From Brachypodium distachyon (Eukaryota > Streptophyta > Magnoliopsida > Poales > Poaceae), in assembly GCF_000005505.3 (NCBI RefSeq), contig NC_016132.3:24170501-24234500 (forward strand): a DNA stretch of 64,000 bases, in the 5' to 3' direction. The notes beneath the pieces are model-generated. The model saw only the letters and a list, made by a program, of their open reading frames with translations, was not told where the DNA came from and did no database searches. Each line of letters starts with the position of its first letter. Position 1 is the stretch's first letter. Shown one piece after another: positions 23,156 to 36,045 of the stretch. A program made the position numbers and the translations under genes.

Positions 23156-23501
23156 TCTCCTCTTCCTTCTCTCGCTGCAGCGCTATAAGCCCGAACATAT
23201 GGAGACCCTTTGCTCAGCAGGAATCACATGGAAGCTGTGCCGATACAAGCAAGTGCCATTTTTGTTCTGTTCCTGCCGGGGTCTTGGATCATACAGTAGT
23301 TTTGTTGTTACACCGCCTGCATCAACTGGTCTCAGCTGAATATGTATGGAAATCAAATCTCTCTGCCAATGAAGTCTGGAATTCAAATATTTTGCATTTA
23401 TATATTCGTAGAATTCTCTCTATATCGATTATACTCCCTCTGTTCCATAACTCATGTCTCAAATTTGCCCAAAAATGGATGTATCGGGTCTGTCTATACA
23501 G
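23156..23501. other. Unassigned DNA with half a MITE
   Basis: At 23432 TACTCCCTCTGTTCCATAAC begins a Stowaway arm that matches the element at 27597-27712, but the sequence breaks off near 23485, just before the first CAGGCGCCTG palindrome. No gene is recognised. Confidence 0.4.
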
Positions 23502-23786
23502 CAGGCGCCTGTTTTTAGATACCAAAACAGGCACCTGATTTCTGAAAGAAAAACAGGCGCCTGAAAATTCAAATAAAACCAGTCTTCTACTCGTTTAAAA
23601 GAAACCAGACACACAAAGGAACATATTATAAGAAAAACATGCACCTAATGGTTTAAAAGCCAGCCTCGTAATACCAGAATCATGCATTCACCTATGGTAA
23701 GGGGAAACAAACTACACTGACTGAGTGACAAATTCAAACAACCTCAAGATAAAACTCAGAATCAAAAAATAATGAACAAAATTACT

Positions 23787-24580
23787 GGCTGCAATTCCAG
23801 TATTAAACAACTGCAATTGCATTTCATACGATGCTCGATTGCGAGTAGTAAAGTACATGCAATTTAAGTTAAATAAATGACACCAACAAACAGATCACAG
23901 CTAGGCAAAACAGAAAATGAGCACCTGTTCATTGCTGATTCAAGGAAAACTCTAGCTTCCCTCATCGAACTGTCCATGCAACATAAGTAGATCCATCTAA
24001 GCAACAGAAACATCAGTCACAATTGACAAAATGAATCGACAAACATACTGGGCTGCAATTCCAGTATTAAACAACTGCAATTGCATTTGATACAATGCTC
24101 GATTGCAAGAAGTCAAAGACATGCAAATTTAGTTAAAAAATAACACCAACAAAGAGATCACAGCAAGGCAAAGAGAAAATGAGTACATGTTCATTGATGA
24201 TTTGAGGAAAACTCTACCTTCCCTCGCCAAATTGTCCATACAACATAAGTAGATCCATCTAAGAAAAAGAAACAGAAGTCACAATCAACAAAAATGAAGG
24301 AACAAACATACTGGGCTGCAATGCCAGTTTTAAACATCTGCGATTGCATTTGATAACATGCTCGATTGCAAGTATTGAAGTACATGCAGATTTCCATGAA
24401 GATATGGCACCAACAAAGGAATGACAACAAGGAAAAAATAGAAATTTTGTACCTTTTCAGTAAAAAACGTGCAATACAGCACGGAATGACAGCAAGGAAA
24501 TCGGTCTTAAGCAAATATAAGATAATTGCACTAACTCCAAGCTGGAATTGCAGCTGCGAAGACATGCAATTTCAGTAAAA
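23787..24580. repeat. Three-copy tandem array, 264-bp unit
   Basis: The unit starting GGCTGCAATTCCAGTATTAA is found at 23787, 24051 and (diverged) 24314, a spacing of 263-264 bp. Copies one and two align across the unit, including CATAAGTAGATCCATCTAAG; copy three decays after about 200 bp. Confidence 0.88.
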
Positions 24581-24584
24581 AAAA

Positions 24585-24629
24585 TACTCCCTCCGATCCT
24601 CGACAACAATTTAGGAATGGAGGTAGTAG
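24585..24629. mobile_element. Mini Stowaway remnant
   Basis: TACTCCCTCCGATCCTCGAC paired with GGAATGGAGGTAGTA: a 45-bp deletion derivative retaining mainly the inverted ends. Confidence 0.6.
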
Positions 24630-25521
24630 ATTGCGAGCAATTTCAACTGCAATGCAATTGCACTTTGTAAGGACTACAATCAGCAAAGCTACATGAGAAA
24701 AACCAACCCCCGAAATTAGATTGGATGCAATTTCAAAAATCGAAACACTACAATCAGCAAGGATACACGTGCAGAAAACCATAAAAATAGAACCGCAATC
24801 GGCAAAACTTCAGGTGCAAAAAATTGCATTCAAGATATTAAGAGAGCCATGAACAGTTTTGAGAATGAGAAAGGCTGGAGCTGCAATCAGTATTGCAAAA
24901 CAGAAAAGAAACAAATTTGCATTAAAAGGGCAGTGCAAAACTTAGTGCAAAAAATGGGTCCTACTAGTTTGTTTCACATAAATTTGTGAAATCCTTTCAA
25001 GTCAATTGAAGAGGGAACGATAAACAGAAGGGGAGCTGAGAAAAAAACAAAAACATAAGTGGATAGAACACAAATGAGGGCCCAGAACACTCTTTGCACC
25101 AAACATCTTGCAGTGAAGTCCAAATATTGGTGAAAAACACCTATAAACCCAAAAATGAAACTGCAGTTGCAGCTGGCAACAATTGGAATTGCAAAAAGTT
25201 AACAGTATTCCAATTAAATTAGAAGGGTGATGCAATTGTGCAAGGCATTGAGTAATTGCAATTAAATTAGAAGGGTGGTGCCGTGCATGCTGGTGTCGGA
25301 CGCCGTGAGCGTCTTGCAGAGAATCACTGCTTACTGGTCTCGCCGTCCACGCTGCCGCTCCCATCCTCGTCCCTCCGTGCATCCGCCTCATTGCGTCCTA
25401 CAAGCGAGTGCATCAGAAACAAAATCAGGCCAAAATCTTCTTTTTTCTGCAACAACATCTAGCAGAAACCAAATCGAAACAATACCAAATGACTCAAAGA
25501 GATCTGAAAAGTAGAAAAATA

Positions 25522-25539
25522 GTGTGTGTGTGTGTGTGA
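25522..25539. repeat. GT microsatellite
   Basis: About nine GT units, a short simple-sequence repeat. Confidence 0.85.
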
Positions 25540-27596
25540 ATAACCTTACAGCAAACCAAAAGCTGCAAATCTTAGGCAGAGCTTGTCCCCTTTAGGCAGC
25601 ATAAATCCCCTCCAAAAGCTTCTCTCGCCTTTTGACTGTACACAGAAAAACCCAATTTCAATCACTAAAATTAGCTAACTGAAACCGAACACCACTTAAT
25701 AACACACAAGTGACATAACTGATGTCCCTAGACAGACTGAAATGATAAGCCCAGATTTCACACAAAGAGAAATTAGAATTACCACAAATCATAAAAGACC
25801 TTAATTGACATGTATGCAAAAGTTTCAGTTAAAGAGGTTGCAGTGCCTTCCTTGTAAAACTGATAGACACAAGTATTACGATTTTATGTTTGTATTTTCG
25901 CTTCATCTTTTTCCTTTTTGAGCATGGAGAATATCCCCTCTAAATGCAGACAAAATACGTTGATGGATCACCATAATCGCCTAAAAAATATATATATACA
26001 ACAAGTGGAAGAGGCTTCAAGCTGATAAACAGAGAGCTTCTCAAAAATACACTTCTCGGCATTACGCTAGTGCAACCTAGCCTAACTTCTATCAAATTAA
26101 GTGAAGCAAGAACAGTGGACAAAAATCACTGAGAATTCCCACCAAAAAATCAAAGGCGTGTGGAGTATACTAGTTGAGAGGACCATCTCACATCAACGAC
26201 TAAAGACAAAGAGCAGTAAATCAAAGGCATGTGTAGCAATGACTAGTTAGCAAGTCACTTAAGGTAAATCCTTTGTCTATCAGTGTATGTTTCCTAATCA
26301 GCACAGGTATACTACCCAACATCAATGAGAAAAAAAGGGAAGCACAAATGAACACGCACTGACAGTAAAATGGTTGCATGTGTGTTGTTCCCTGTAAAAG
26401 AGCAAAAACATTGAACTAGTACAAAGAAGCTAGTCTTCTTTCTAGGTAATATGTTCAAATTAACACATGCTAAAACGATATGCTACTTTGTGTTTTGCTA
26501 CAACCAACACCTTCTAGTCTATCAAAATTCAGAAATTTATGGTTCTGTTAGAGCAAAATTTTCAAGGGATGGAAAAAAGCAATGATAGCCCCATAAATGA
26601 CATAATGCAAATAGAAAAATAATTCTGCAAATATGCCTTGCTCTCAAGGTAGAACAACAAAAAAGTCACAGTACAAACACAACTGTCTCTTCCAGGTAAA
26701 GTTCAACCTGACGCTAGTGTACATGAAAAGCAAAATTCACTGCCAACGGCCACCCCCTATGAAATGTGTGGCACAGATAAACCACCACTTATGTAGATTA
26801 AAGTAAAATTCACTCTCAAGTCAGGTCAATTGCATCTTCCACAGACGGCCAAAAGCACCACAAACACATGTTACAGCACAAGTAAGAGAATCCCCATTAC
26901 GAGTGGTGGACGGAATCACATCAGAGAGAGGCTGGGCGCACGAACGACAGTTGAACTGGCAGGAGAGGAGGGATTAGGCCGAGGGGCTCAGGCGGCGGCG
27001 GAGCTGGAGATGGAGGACATAGGGGCGGAGATTGGGGGGCAGGCGCATGGACATCGGCCGGAGGTAGGAGATGAGGAGGACGATGGCCAGGAGTACTTAC
27101 CTCCTGCTCTTCCAGCCCCCTCCAATGGTGCTCACCTGGTGGGGACAGAAGCAGCCTCCGCCGCCGACGAGCACGCCACCCCTTCCTCTTCCTCGACGTG
27201 CCTCCGCTGTGCCCTCCCCCCTCCCGGCGAACCTCCACATCCGCGTCTCCTCTCTCCTGCGACGGGAGTGCGCCGCCTCTCATTTCCCCTTACCTTTTGT
27301 TTTCTCGAGCTCTGAGTGGTCAACGGGTGGGCAGAAGAAAGAAGCGGTCAAGCGGTTGGGGCACCCAGCGATAAATTGAACCGATGCACGCATCGGACGG
27401 CTGACGCATGTACTGTTTTTCAGAAACAAACCAGGCGCCTGTGCGTTAGCAAAAGGTACCATGTTTACAGTTTTATGGTATCGTTGTGATTATTCTAGTA
27501 TTTTTATTAATATAAACTTGATAACGTCACGAGTTGCTGCTAGCGGCAACCCATCTATAAAACTTTCGATCCATTAGTACACTTCTTATTCGTAGT

Positions 27597-27712
27597 TACT
27601 GCCTCTCTTTCATAATTCTCGTCTCAAATTTGCACCAAAATAGATGTATCTATTTAAAAAAACGTCTAGATACATGTAATATTTCAACAAGAATTATGAA
27701 ACGGAGGGAGTA
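27597..27712. mobile_element. Stowaway MITE, complete
   Basis: Left TACTGCCTCTCTTTCATAAT and right ATTATGAAACGGAGGGAGTA pair as inverted ends, with an inner GTCTCAAATTTGCACCAAAA and a TA on each side; about 116 bp. Confidence 0.85.
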
Positions 27713-27962
27713 CAATACAACAGAATGTAAAAGGACCACATTAGAACCCAATAACCTTGAGCAGTTTGGCTAGTCAAGCCCTGATGCTCTATAGTGCCGT
27801 ATTGGCACCTCCGCTTGTCACAGAAGCCCCAAAAAACTATTCGGACTACAATGTTTACACGGTGACGGTATGTTTACAGGCAAGTCTAACCGGATGGTGA
27901 TGGTCGGTGGGAATCACATCTGAGCTCAACTACAATCATGCTCTAAAAAACATACAATTTCT
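27713..27962. other. 3' flank of HISN3
   Basis: Short stretch holding the presumed 3' UTR of HISN3 on the minus strand. No other feature seen. Confidence 0.5.
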
Positions 27963-30900
27963 TCACCGTTGGCTAACCATGTTTTGCTCCTCGTGCCAAA
28001 GCACAACATGCTTGTAAGGCAAATCTCCTCCGAATATATCTAGAGCACTACCAACAGTAACATCAACTCGACCTTTTCCTGCTTTCTTTATCCTCTCCAG
28101 GTCTTCCATTGTCGACACCCCCCCAGCGTAAGTTGTGGGGATCTGCAGAGCCAAAGACAAAATGAAGCATGCGTAAGCATAAAGCCATAAACTACAGCGA
28201 CTACAAACATAAATTTGAACTTCTGGCATAAAATAAATATAATTAAAATTCTTTTCTAAGTACATGCCAGTTCAATAGGATCAAGCATGGAAAGATGGCT
28301 GAGTAACTAGTGTTTGATTGATACAAATTGCTACACTGCATTTACTTTACTCAACTGTTAGATAAAAACAACAAGACGAAGTCACAAAGCGAAAATGGAG
28401 GATAAAAGGATTCTAAAAGAAAGAATGAAAATGCAAAAAATAACTGAAAATTTCAAGTTAAACTAATGCACATACAGGTGAATGAAGTCCCAATAGTGCC
28501 ACAAGTTCCTCGTCAATTCCTAACCTGCAACGGTTGCACAACCGAACAGTCACCAGTAAGTTCTTGAACTTCAGAAGTTAGAACTCATATAACAAGAAAG
28601 GGGGGACTCTAACTGAACACATATAGAAGAATAAAACAATTTCTGCCTGCAAATAGTAGCATTTCGTTTTCTTCGGACTACGCTAACAGTGTGTTTGGTT
28701 GTGGAATGATATTGAATGGGATGGGATAGTCTATGCACTGCAATAAAGTTTGGCTGGTTTTGGTGAACATGATGGTTTAGCATGTAAGAGGGATTTCAAC
28801 TGAATAAATGAATGTCTAATCTCTAGAACCAACTAGACAAATGCCCCGTACGTTGCTGAGGGAAAGCATGGTGCAAAATAAGAAGAAAATTAAGCACCGC
28901 TCAAAACAAATGTGCCCCAAATATAGGTGGTCGTTGAATGGTAAATGTAAAAATTTACATAGACATGTGAAGCATGTACTAGTATGATAAGCCAAAAATA
29001 GTCTCGGAGAGAGAGAACGGGGAGCGAGAGTTGCATGACCAACACTTGTTACTTGATGATGTGGCTTAAAGAGATGTTGGAGTCTCTCCAACATTCCATT
29101 ATAGTCTATAATTATATCCCAGCATATATTATGACAAGAATATTATATCCCAGCAAGGGCCAACTATATCCCATAAAGGGTGTGCCTTTTTATTTATTTA
29201 TTTATTTCACAGCTTTTCTAGTACCTGGGAGGAGAGAGAATACAGGAGATATGCATTTTTGCCATTAAGGGTGACTATACTGCATATCAACAAAACACAG
29301 ATTAATTAAATAAAAAAACATGGTTCACCTTTTGCCCTCCACGTCAACTCCATGAACCAAAAACTCATCTGCATAGGCAGCAAGATGTTCTAATGTTGGC
29401 CCATCCACAAAGACATCGCTGAACTTTTGCCATCTGTCAGTCACAATGGCATATCTGCCATCCTAACAAGGAATATTTCGATAAGATAAACCGCAGATAG
29501 AAAGAGTTCTCAGTAATAACATTGGCGATCAGGGAAATGATTGTGTTCCATTTTCAGGCTTACTGTTTATGTGTTGGAATTGTCTACTAGTCAACATGTG
29601 TTCACTATAATTGTTTCAATTGGGAGAGGCAGTGCACTATGTTTGGATGACAAAGGGCAACAAACCATGCTACTATTATAGAGAATCTTGTAAGTTTCCT
29701 ACGAAACTCAAAAGGCGGACAAGAAGAAACAAGTATTGTAAAATTAACACTAATTTTCAGTGCATTAACATACTGTAAGTTTGGACACGAGATGTATTTC
29801 ATACCTTTTTTCGACAACTAAGGTCCAAAACAAGCCTTTGTTTCCCAACAAGCTCGACAAGTTGGGTCAGCCTTTCAATGTTCATTTTGCCATCACTAAA
29901 CACATACTGCATAAAAGACTCGAACACATAAGTTACAAATATCTGACGAGGAATCTACAAAAACTGATTAGCAACAGAAACAGGTGGGAAGTTTTCCCAG
30001 GCGCTGGCCAGTAAGTAGTAACCAGCTGGTTTCAAATATTTTCTGTTTAAATCCTTTTGTTTTCAACTTTAAAGAACTTGTCATAAGCAAAAGTAACACA
30101 CACATCTATGTATCCCTCTGAAACTCATGTCAGACAAGTGTACTTGAGTTTGGAAAGAAGAAAACATAATGCTCCTAAATGGCAATTATGTTGTAGCTGA
30201 AAATCACAAGTGAACCTTGTAGTATTCGATAAACCCAACAAGTCAAGTCTCTACAAAAATTTACTTGCACCATAAATGCAACATGACAACCAACGAAAGA
30301 ACTATTAAATGTACATGTGTGGTCTAAGGCTGCAAATGCTTCAGTACTGCTAACAGTTATGAATCGCACCAGCCAACAATTATGCAATGTTACTAGCTTG
30401 TTCAATTGACACATTAATCACCTCTTTGAATTTCTTACCCCAAATGATGCCGATTTCCTTTGTTTCTGCTCATTAGCAGTGGACAAGAGGGATAATGAAC
30501 ATGGAATTTAGCTACTAGATTGTCTCCACCTATAGGTGTTTCAGTCACATGGGAAACAAAACTGAAGCTGCAGACACCACGCGGTCTGGTGAAGGATCAG
30601 AACAAGTGTAGTATCGAACAAGAGTGAAAACTGCCCTGTGAACAAGCATGACCAAGAAACTTCGGTTGGGAGGGTGAGATACCCCTGTACCTTTCGGTAC
30701 CAAGTTAAATGATTGCCCCGAGAGAACAAAAGATCACCTTACCCATGAGGCTTTCAGGGAGTCTTTGCCATCAAGTAAAACAGGAAGCCACAAAGCAATC
30801 ATACTGGTAAAGGAGTCACAAAAATGTGATAATAGCAACGAACACAAGCTGAAGATTATTGGCAACAGTTGTACCAATGGGGGACTGATAGATAACCTTG

Positions 30901-32607
30901 CTCTGGACTTTGGCACCATTTTAGGTTTGGGGGAAAGACCAATATCGTTATTGTGGAAAAAAAATGAAGTTTTAGCATATTGCACATGAATAAGATATGG
31001 ATAGGAAGTGGAAATATAATGCGGGTCAGGCCCTAATCTTACTCCATAAGCTAACACACATATATAAAACAGAAGTGTAAAAGATTTCACGGCATAAAAA
31101 ATAATGGCATTATTACACAAAATTAGAGCATTAACACGTACAGAAGTTACAATCACATGACTTGCCCCTTCATTAAGGTAAGACATTGCATTCTCCAAAT
31201 TTATTCCACCTCCAACTTGCAAACCACCTAGTATTATGATAGCCCACATTTATTATAATATTTCAAATTGATGGTATCTCATGGCTTGCAATAGAAACAA
31301 ACAATACTGCATAAGCATGGCTAGCACGTGCAGAAAACTCTGGCAAGGCAAAAGTTAGTGGAAATAGCCTTAAATAATGTAAAAACAGCACCAAAGTGCT
31401 CTTGCAGTAAGACCATATTCTAGTATGTTATCTCAGAGAATGATTTGACGGGATAGAAAGTTGGTCTGAACTTACTAGTTAATAGATTATCAGAAGCAAT
31501 AAACTAAGCGGCTGAAAATGCTATGAACCAAGATTGAAGATATAGCTTCATTGCATGAGATGTGATTGTCATATTATAAAGTCGCATAATAAGTTTACTT
31601 TCAACAAGAACTATTATTTATCAGACTCAAATGCTAACTCATTTTTCAAACAATACAAACTACTATTCATGTATAGTTGTATCCAATATAAGAAATCAAC
31701 AAAAACATCCAAATCCTAGAAAGAATGAGAAAATACATTCAAAAAACTTTGATTCCATAAACATCATGAATAACAGTGAACGCCCGTTATGGACAGTTAG
31801 GAAGCAAAGCAAATGATACTAGCTCTGGTAATAACTAGATAATACTCACCAGGATATGCATGTAGTGCTTCCAGGGCAGCAGAACTACTTGCAGGGTCTG
31901 CGCCAAGCATTATTACATGCCCACCAACAAGTCCATCTTCTTTATAAATATTTGCAAATTCTGCTGGAGACTTGTCTGATTCAAAGTTTGTCACTAGTGC
32001 CGAGCCATCATCTGATGCATCCCGGAGAGTGGAGCCAACAATCTGTTTAACTTTCCCCTAGGAGTTTACAAAAACAACCTATCAGATAAACGATGCTGTT
32101 AATGCCAGAGGTGTCTGAACTTTGATGATTGCAGAGCTGCCTATGGTCTAGTTGTACAAACAAATGTAGTGGTGAGCACAGTATGCTGATTTTAGCACTA
32201 TTAGTCCGGTTTTGAATAGTACCGCAGCAAAATGACTTGGATACACTAGAAAATCGAGGCGTCATACCACAGCGAAATGATTAGCATGCACTCAAACATG
32301 TAAGTAGAGATCACCCACCAATCACGACGGAGCAAGGGTTCCATTCCTACTCACCTTGTGAATGTCGATACATGGCCTGAAGCTAACAGCACACACGGCG
32401 GCACGTCGTCCTGCCAAAACGCACGGCCAATCTCATATCCCCTAATAGCAAGCAGATTAGAAAGGCAGAGAAGGGTTCGAAAGGGGGAAACATACTTGAC
32501 GCGCTGGACCTCGCCGGGGGGCGTACCGAGACCCACGAGCTCTCCCACTGGGACTGCGGAGCCGCGCACGGTGGATGTGGAACCCTCGCCGCGCATCCCG
32601 ACGCCAT
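27963..32607 (-). CDS. BBMII isomerase of histidine biosynthesis, plastidic (HISN3/HisA)
   Basis: Eight exons on the minus strand: 32607-32496, 32410-32355, 32057-31850, 31227-31142, 29906-29805, 29462-29329, 28524-28476, 28142-27963; 308 residues, all phases match. The enzyme isomerises ProFAR to PRFAR, the fourth step of histidine synthesis, in the plastid stroma. Residues 1 to about 45 are Ser/Arg/Ala-rich and fit a transit peptide. The (beta/alpha)8 HisA domain follows, with [17 protein letters not shown] (probable catalytic Asp53), [11 protein letters not shown], the phosphate-binding [16 protein letters not shown], and the second half-barrel [20 protein letters not shown] and [13 protein letters not shown]. 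Length is usual for plants. Its start lies head-to-head with RPB7. The first intron is short (85 bp); intron 4 is over 1.2 kb. The ATG chosen follows an in-frame region without transit character. Confidence 0.95.
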
Positions 32608-32986
32608 TCGGCGCTGTTTCCAGCCGGCGGCGAACGGGCTCTTGTCTGATTCGACGGTGGGGCGGCGAGGTAGGGTTTTCTGTTCGACGGTGGCAGGCAC
32701 GAAGGCCAAAGGGTCAAAACGTGGAGTTCTTTTTTTCTTGGGCGACTGCCTGATCGGCAACCGCTGCCTGATGGGGACGCGGTCAAAGTGTCAAGTGTCA
32801 CATTGAAGTCTTGGACGGTCATAGATGTGCTGTCGTAAGATCTGACGGCCAGGCCCAGACACGCATATTATTCCCGCAGCTCCCGGGGCCGGGCATCGAT
32901 TAGCACAGCAATAGCCGTTCCCAAATTGGCGAAAGGACTCGCTCGCCTCCGCCGCCGCGGGCCGACGACGAGGAGGCGAAGCCAAG
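32608..32986. promoter_or_regulatory. Shared divergent promoter region HISN3/RPB7
   Basis: 379 bp lie between the two start codons. The region must contain both 5' UTRs and both promoters. It is GC-rich on both flanks with no TATA box that I can defend, consistent with broadly expressed genes. Bidirectional control is an inference from spacing. Confidence 0.6.
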
Positions 32987-34944
32987 ATGTTCTTCCACAT
33001 CGTGCTGGAGCGGAACATGCAGCTGCACCCGAGGCATTTCGGCCCGCACCTCCGCGACAAGCTCGTCGCCAAGCTCATGAAGGACGTCGAGGGCACCTGC
33101 AGGTAGGGTTTCTCGTTATCGCTTCCGCCCCTGCGGTTCGCTAAGACCTAGGGTTTAGGGAGTAGGAAGAGCTCGGTCGGCGCTGAACTCGATGGCTTTT
33201 GTTGCAGCGGGCGGCACGGGTTCGTCGTGGCGATCACGGGGGTGGAGGACATCGGCAAGGGGCTCATCCGGGAGGGCACGGGCTTCGTCACATTTCCTGT
33301 CAAGTACCAGTGCGTCGTCTTCCGCCCCTTCAAAGGCGAGATCCTCGAGGCCGTCGTCACCATGGTCAACAAGGTGGATTTCACTGAACGATTATGGCCG
33401 TTTTGACATTTCTGTGATCTGCTCAGTTCTCAGATTACGGACTTCGGTTGTTCATCTTGTCGGTTCTGCAGATGGGATTCTTCGCAGAGGCTGGGCCTGT
33501 GCAGATCTTCGTGTCAAACCATGTGAGTGCCGTGTGCTTTTAATTAGAGCTGCTATGAACTTAGAGTTCTCTGTGTGCTCAATAAATAGTTCAGTACTAG
33601 GTCTTACACCTGATTTGGTTGCCAGACATGAATAGCAATACTCCTTTGTTGGCGTGATTAGCATGGCTGCTTGTTATGTCAATAGGATCCTCTACTCTTA
33701 TAAAGATCTTGTTGAACTTGCACATTCTGACTTGCTGGGTGTTGTGTACTTGTTTGTTCTTCTATTTTGTATCCAGTTGATTCCTGACGATATGGAGTTC
33801 CAATCTGGTGATGTGCCAAACTACACAACATCTGATGGATCGGTATACTTCTGTCTATATAACTGGTTCTTACGATTCTTCTCGTCTTTAAATGTTCTGG
33901 AAGGTTGTGAAATACTTGCTTGTCCTTTACTGTTAGTGGTGACATCTCTGAAATCAAGATGTGTGTGCTTGTGTTTTCTTTTTCCTCATCTAACTGTGGG
34001 ATCTATAAGCCATATGAATGCTTGCTGCATACATGAACACATATAAAATAAATAGACTTTAAATGAATAGGATTATGTATTGGGTATGGTCATGAAATAC
34101 AGATATCGAAATTTGAGTGTCCTGTCGAAAGCGATTTGTGGTAGCCAGTTTCTTGTGCTAACTGGGAGTTGTTTTTTTGCCCCGCTCAGGTAAAAATTCA
34201 GAAAGAAAGTGAGGTGCGTTTGAAGATTATAGGCACTCGTGTTGATGCAACAGAAATAGTAAGTTCATCATCCTTTGTTCTACAAAAGTTCCTAAATTGG
34301 ATTTGGACGTGCTTAGTCTTCTAAATTTTGGGGCAGAGCTCTGTAAGAACTATCATATGTTTTATTGACATTCGACTGGATGATGTAATTCCAATTGCAG
34401 TGCCACTAGATGATTGCATTTATTTTTGTAGCGTCTAACTGCCTATGAGAAGGCATATGCAGTTTTAAGTAAATTGCAACCTTCATGCAATGTAAATTAA
34501 TTAATCCAGGAATTTCAGCAGTTGCCTATGAATTCAGATAGATCAAATGCAAATAGGGTCGTCCTTTAGTGGTGTGAAAAAATGAAATATTCTTTCCTCA
34601 ACCATACATCATTACATTATAACTGCTCAAGGACTCGGTACTTATATTCCAATTCTGTTTGGATTCTTCGTGGATCATTTGTTTATTCACTACTAGACAC
34701 TAGTTATCTGTGAGAAGATGTTCTGTTCAAATTTTGAGAACATATCAGATATCTAAAACCGGAAAGATCATTTCTTCATGAAGCTACAGTTGCATATTTA
34801 TGTATCCATACTCTCGTACACCTTTTAGTATCCTGTTGGCATATTTATGTTCTTACAGTTTGATCCTTTTTGTATCAGTTTTGTATCGGCACGATAAAAG
34901 ATGACTTTCTGGGTGTTATCAGTGATCCTGGAGCAGCAGTGTAA
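32987..34944 (+). CDS. RNA polymerase II subunit RPB7
   Basis: Six exons: 32987-33102, 33208-33373, 33472-33522, 33777-33842, 34190-34258, 34879-34944; 177 residues, in frame. The N-terminal RNP-like tip domain (MFFHIVLERNMQLHPRHFGP, then KLMKDVEGTCSGRHGFVVAI) is followed by the OB/S1 domain (GPVQIFVSNHLIPDDMEF, SEVRLKIIGTRVDATEIFCI) and ends DFLGVISDPGAAV. RPB7 pairs with RPB4 to form the stalk of RNA polymerase II in the nucleus and contacts nascent RNA. Length equals the plant family norm (about 176). Related paralogues serve Pol IV and V; the near-complete conservation I recall for Pol II RPB7 favours this assignment. The last intron (620 bp) has no repeats that I recognise. Confidence 0.96.
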
Positions 34945-35192
34945 ATGATCTAGACAAGACTGCACCCTCATCATGTTCTTGAACTTCCACATTTCTGATG
35001 TACTGTAGTGTCGAATTTCGGAAGCTCCCAAGGGAGGTTGCAAGGGGATTATAACCTGTAATATCATAACTAGGATCTTTTTTAACTGTGTAGTCAACAA
35101 TCCACAGTACTGGATGTTTTTTACCGCGGTTGATGTATTGGGATCAAAGCAGTTATCTGAACACCCTCACAGAAAGATTGTACGATTTATTA

Positions 35193-35238
35193 TACTCCCT
35201 CGGTCCAACATCCTTTGTTGGATGGACAAAGGGAGTAG
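35193..35238. mobile_element. 46-bp Stowaway deletion derivative
   Basis: TACTCCCTCGGTCCAACATC joined to CTTTGTTGGATGGACAAAGG and GAGTA: little more than two inverted ends of the family at 21450. Confidence 0.75.
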
Positions 35239-35570
35239 TTTGTTGCCAAGTCACTGTCTCACATTTGATTACGGTAACAGGTATTGTTGTACACGTCATA
35301 CCTAAAATAAATGAAAGTATGAGCCAATGCTTTGAACTGAAGTAAAACTATATTTTTCCATATTGCAAAGGATGCCTCTCGTGATATTAAGACAGATAAT
35401 TGAGGTCGTTCAATCTGTACATCATCTGACGAACTCCATTGAACACTAGACTAATGTTAACTGTAGCTTTCCATGATCAGGGTTTGCGGGTGATGTCACA
35501 TGGTGTTGCACCTGAACAGTAACAGAATAAATTTAGTCAGATAACATAATTAACAACCAAGTTGAAATAC

Positions 35571-35653
35571 TCCATCCAATCCTTTTTGTAAGAAATTTTG
35601 GCAATTCAAATTGGCTTGCCAAATCGTCTTATAGAAAGGAGCAGAGGAAGTAA
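35571..35653. mobile_element. Short Stowaway-like hairpin MITE
   Basis: Left TACTCCATCCAATCC and TTTTGGCAA; right TTGCCAAATCGTCTTATAG and GAGGAAGTA. The arms pair around a short loop, with the same architecture as the element at 56366. Confidence 0.75.
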
Positions 35654-36045
35654 CATAGTTGTTATCTTGCTTTGGGTATAGAATACACATCACTCACCTG
35701 CTTAGCATTGGGTATAGAATACACATAACTCGCCCGCTTAGAACGTGCCTTTTCTCCAAAACGTTGTTATGCAATACACTGAAATCACTATTTGTTCTCC
35801 ATGATCATAATATGCAATATCATAATGTTACTCCGTACTATGTTTCCACTACACTGATGTGCCAACCACACTGAACGGGCTGCTGCTATTGAGTGTAGAT
35901 CACGTTTTGAGCAACATGGGGGATTGGGGGATGGCGTTCCCATGGCTATATCGCTGAGTTCCTGAAACAATTGAGAAGATGCCAGTAAGTTGGAACGTAC
36001 ACCACAATATCAAACATATGAATAGCTCATGAATACCTGGTACCA

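Larger units (their letters stand above)
23502..27441. mobile_element. Candidate large non-autonomous DNA element
   Basis: The palindrome CAGGCGCCTG occurs at 23502, 23554 and again only at 27432, each next to a TTTCTGAAA or TTTCAGAAA motif that is inverted between the two sides. This suggests terminal repeats of a 3.9-kb element. Inside are a 264-bp tandem array (23787-24580), AT-rich non-coding DNA, and a GC-rich part (26900-27320) with open frames on both strands; the minus strand there has an exon-like end with donor GGTAAGTACT near 27095. No transposase is visible and no target duplication was found, so the boundaries are tentative. Confidence 0.35.
34945..36045. other. Convergent intergenic region RPB7/ABCI12
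   Basis: Holds both 3' UTRs and two small MITE remnants (35193-35238 and 35571-35653). A tandem-like pair GGGTATAGAATACACAT occurs near 35675 and 35710. No gene recognised. Confidence 0.55.

Noticed and set aside
26830..27315. 161-codon plus-strand frame and its minus-strand counterpart
   Set aside because: Pro/Ala-rich on both strands without a known domain; an exon-like donor on the minus strand is noted but no gene can be built.
28670..28800. GTGTTTGGTTG-type transposon end in a HISN3 intron
   Set aside because: Only one end-like word was seen, with no matching partner or target duplication.
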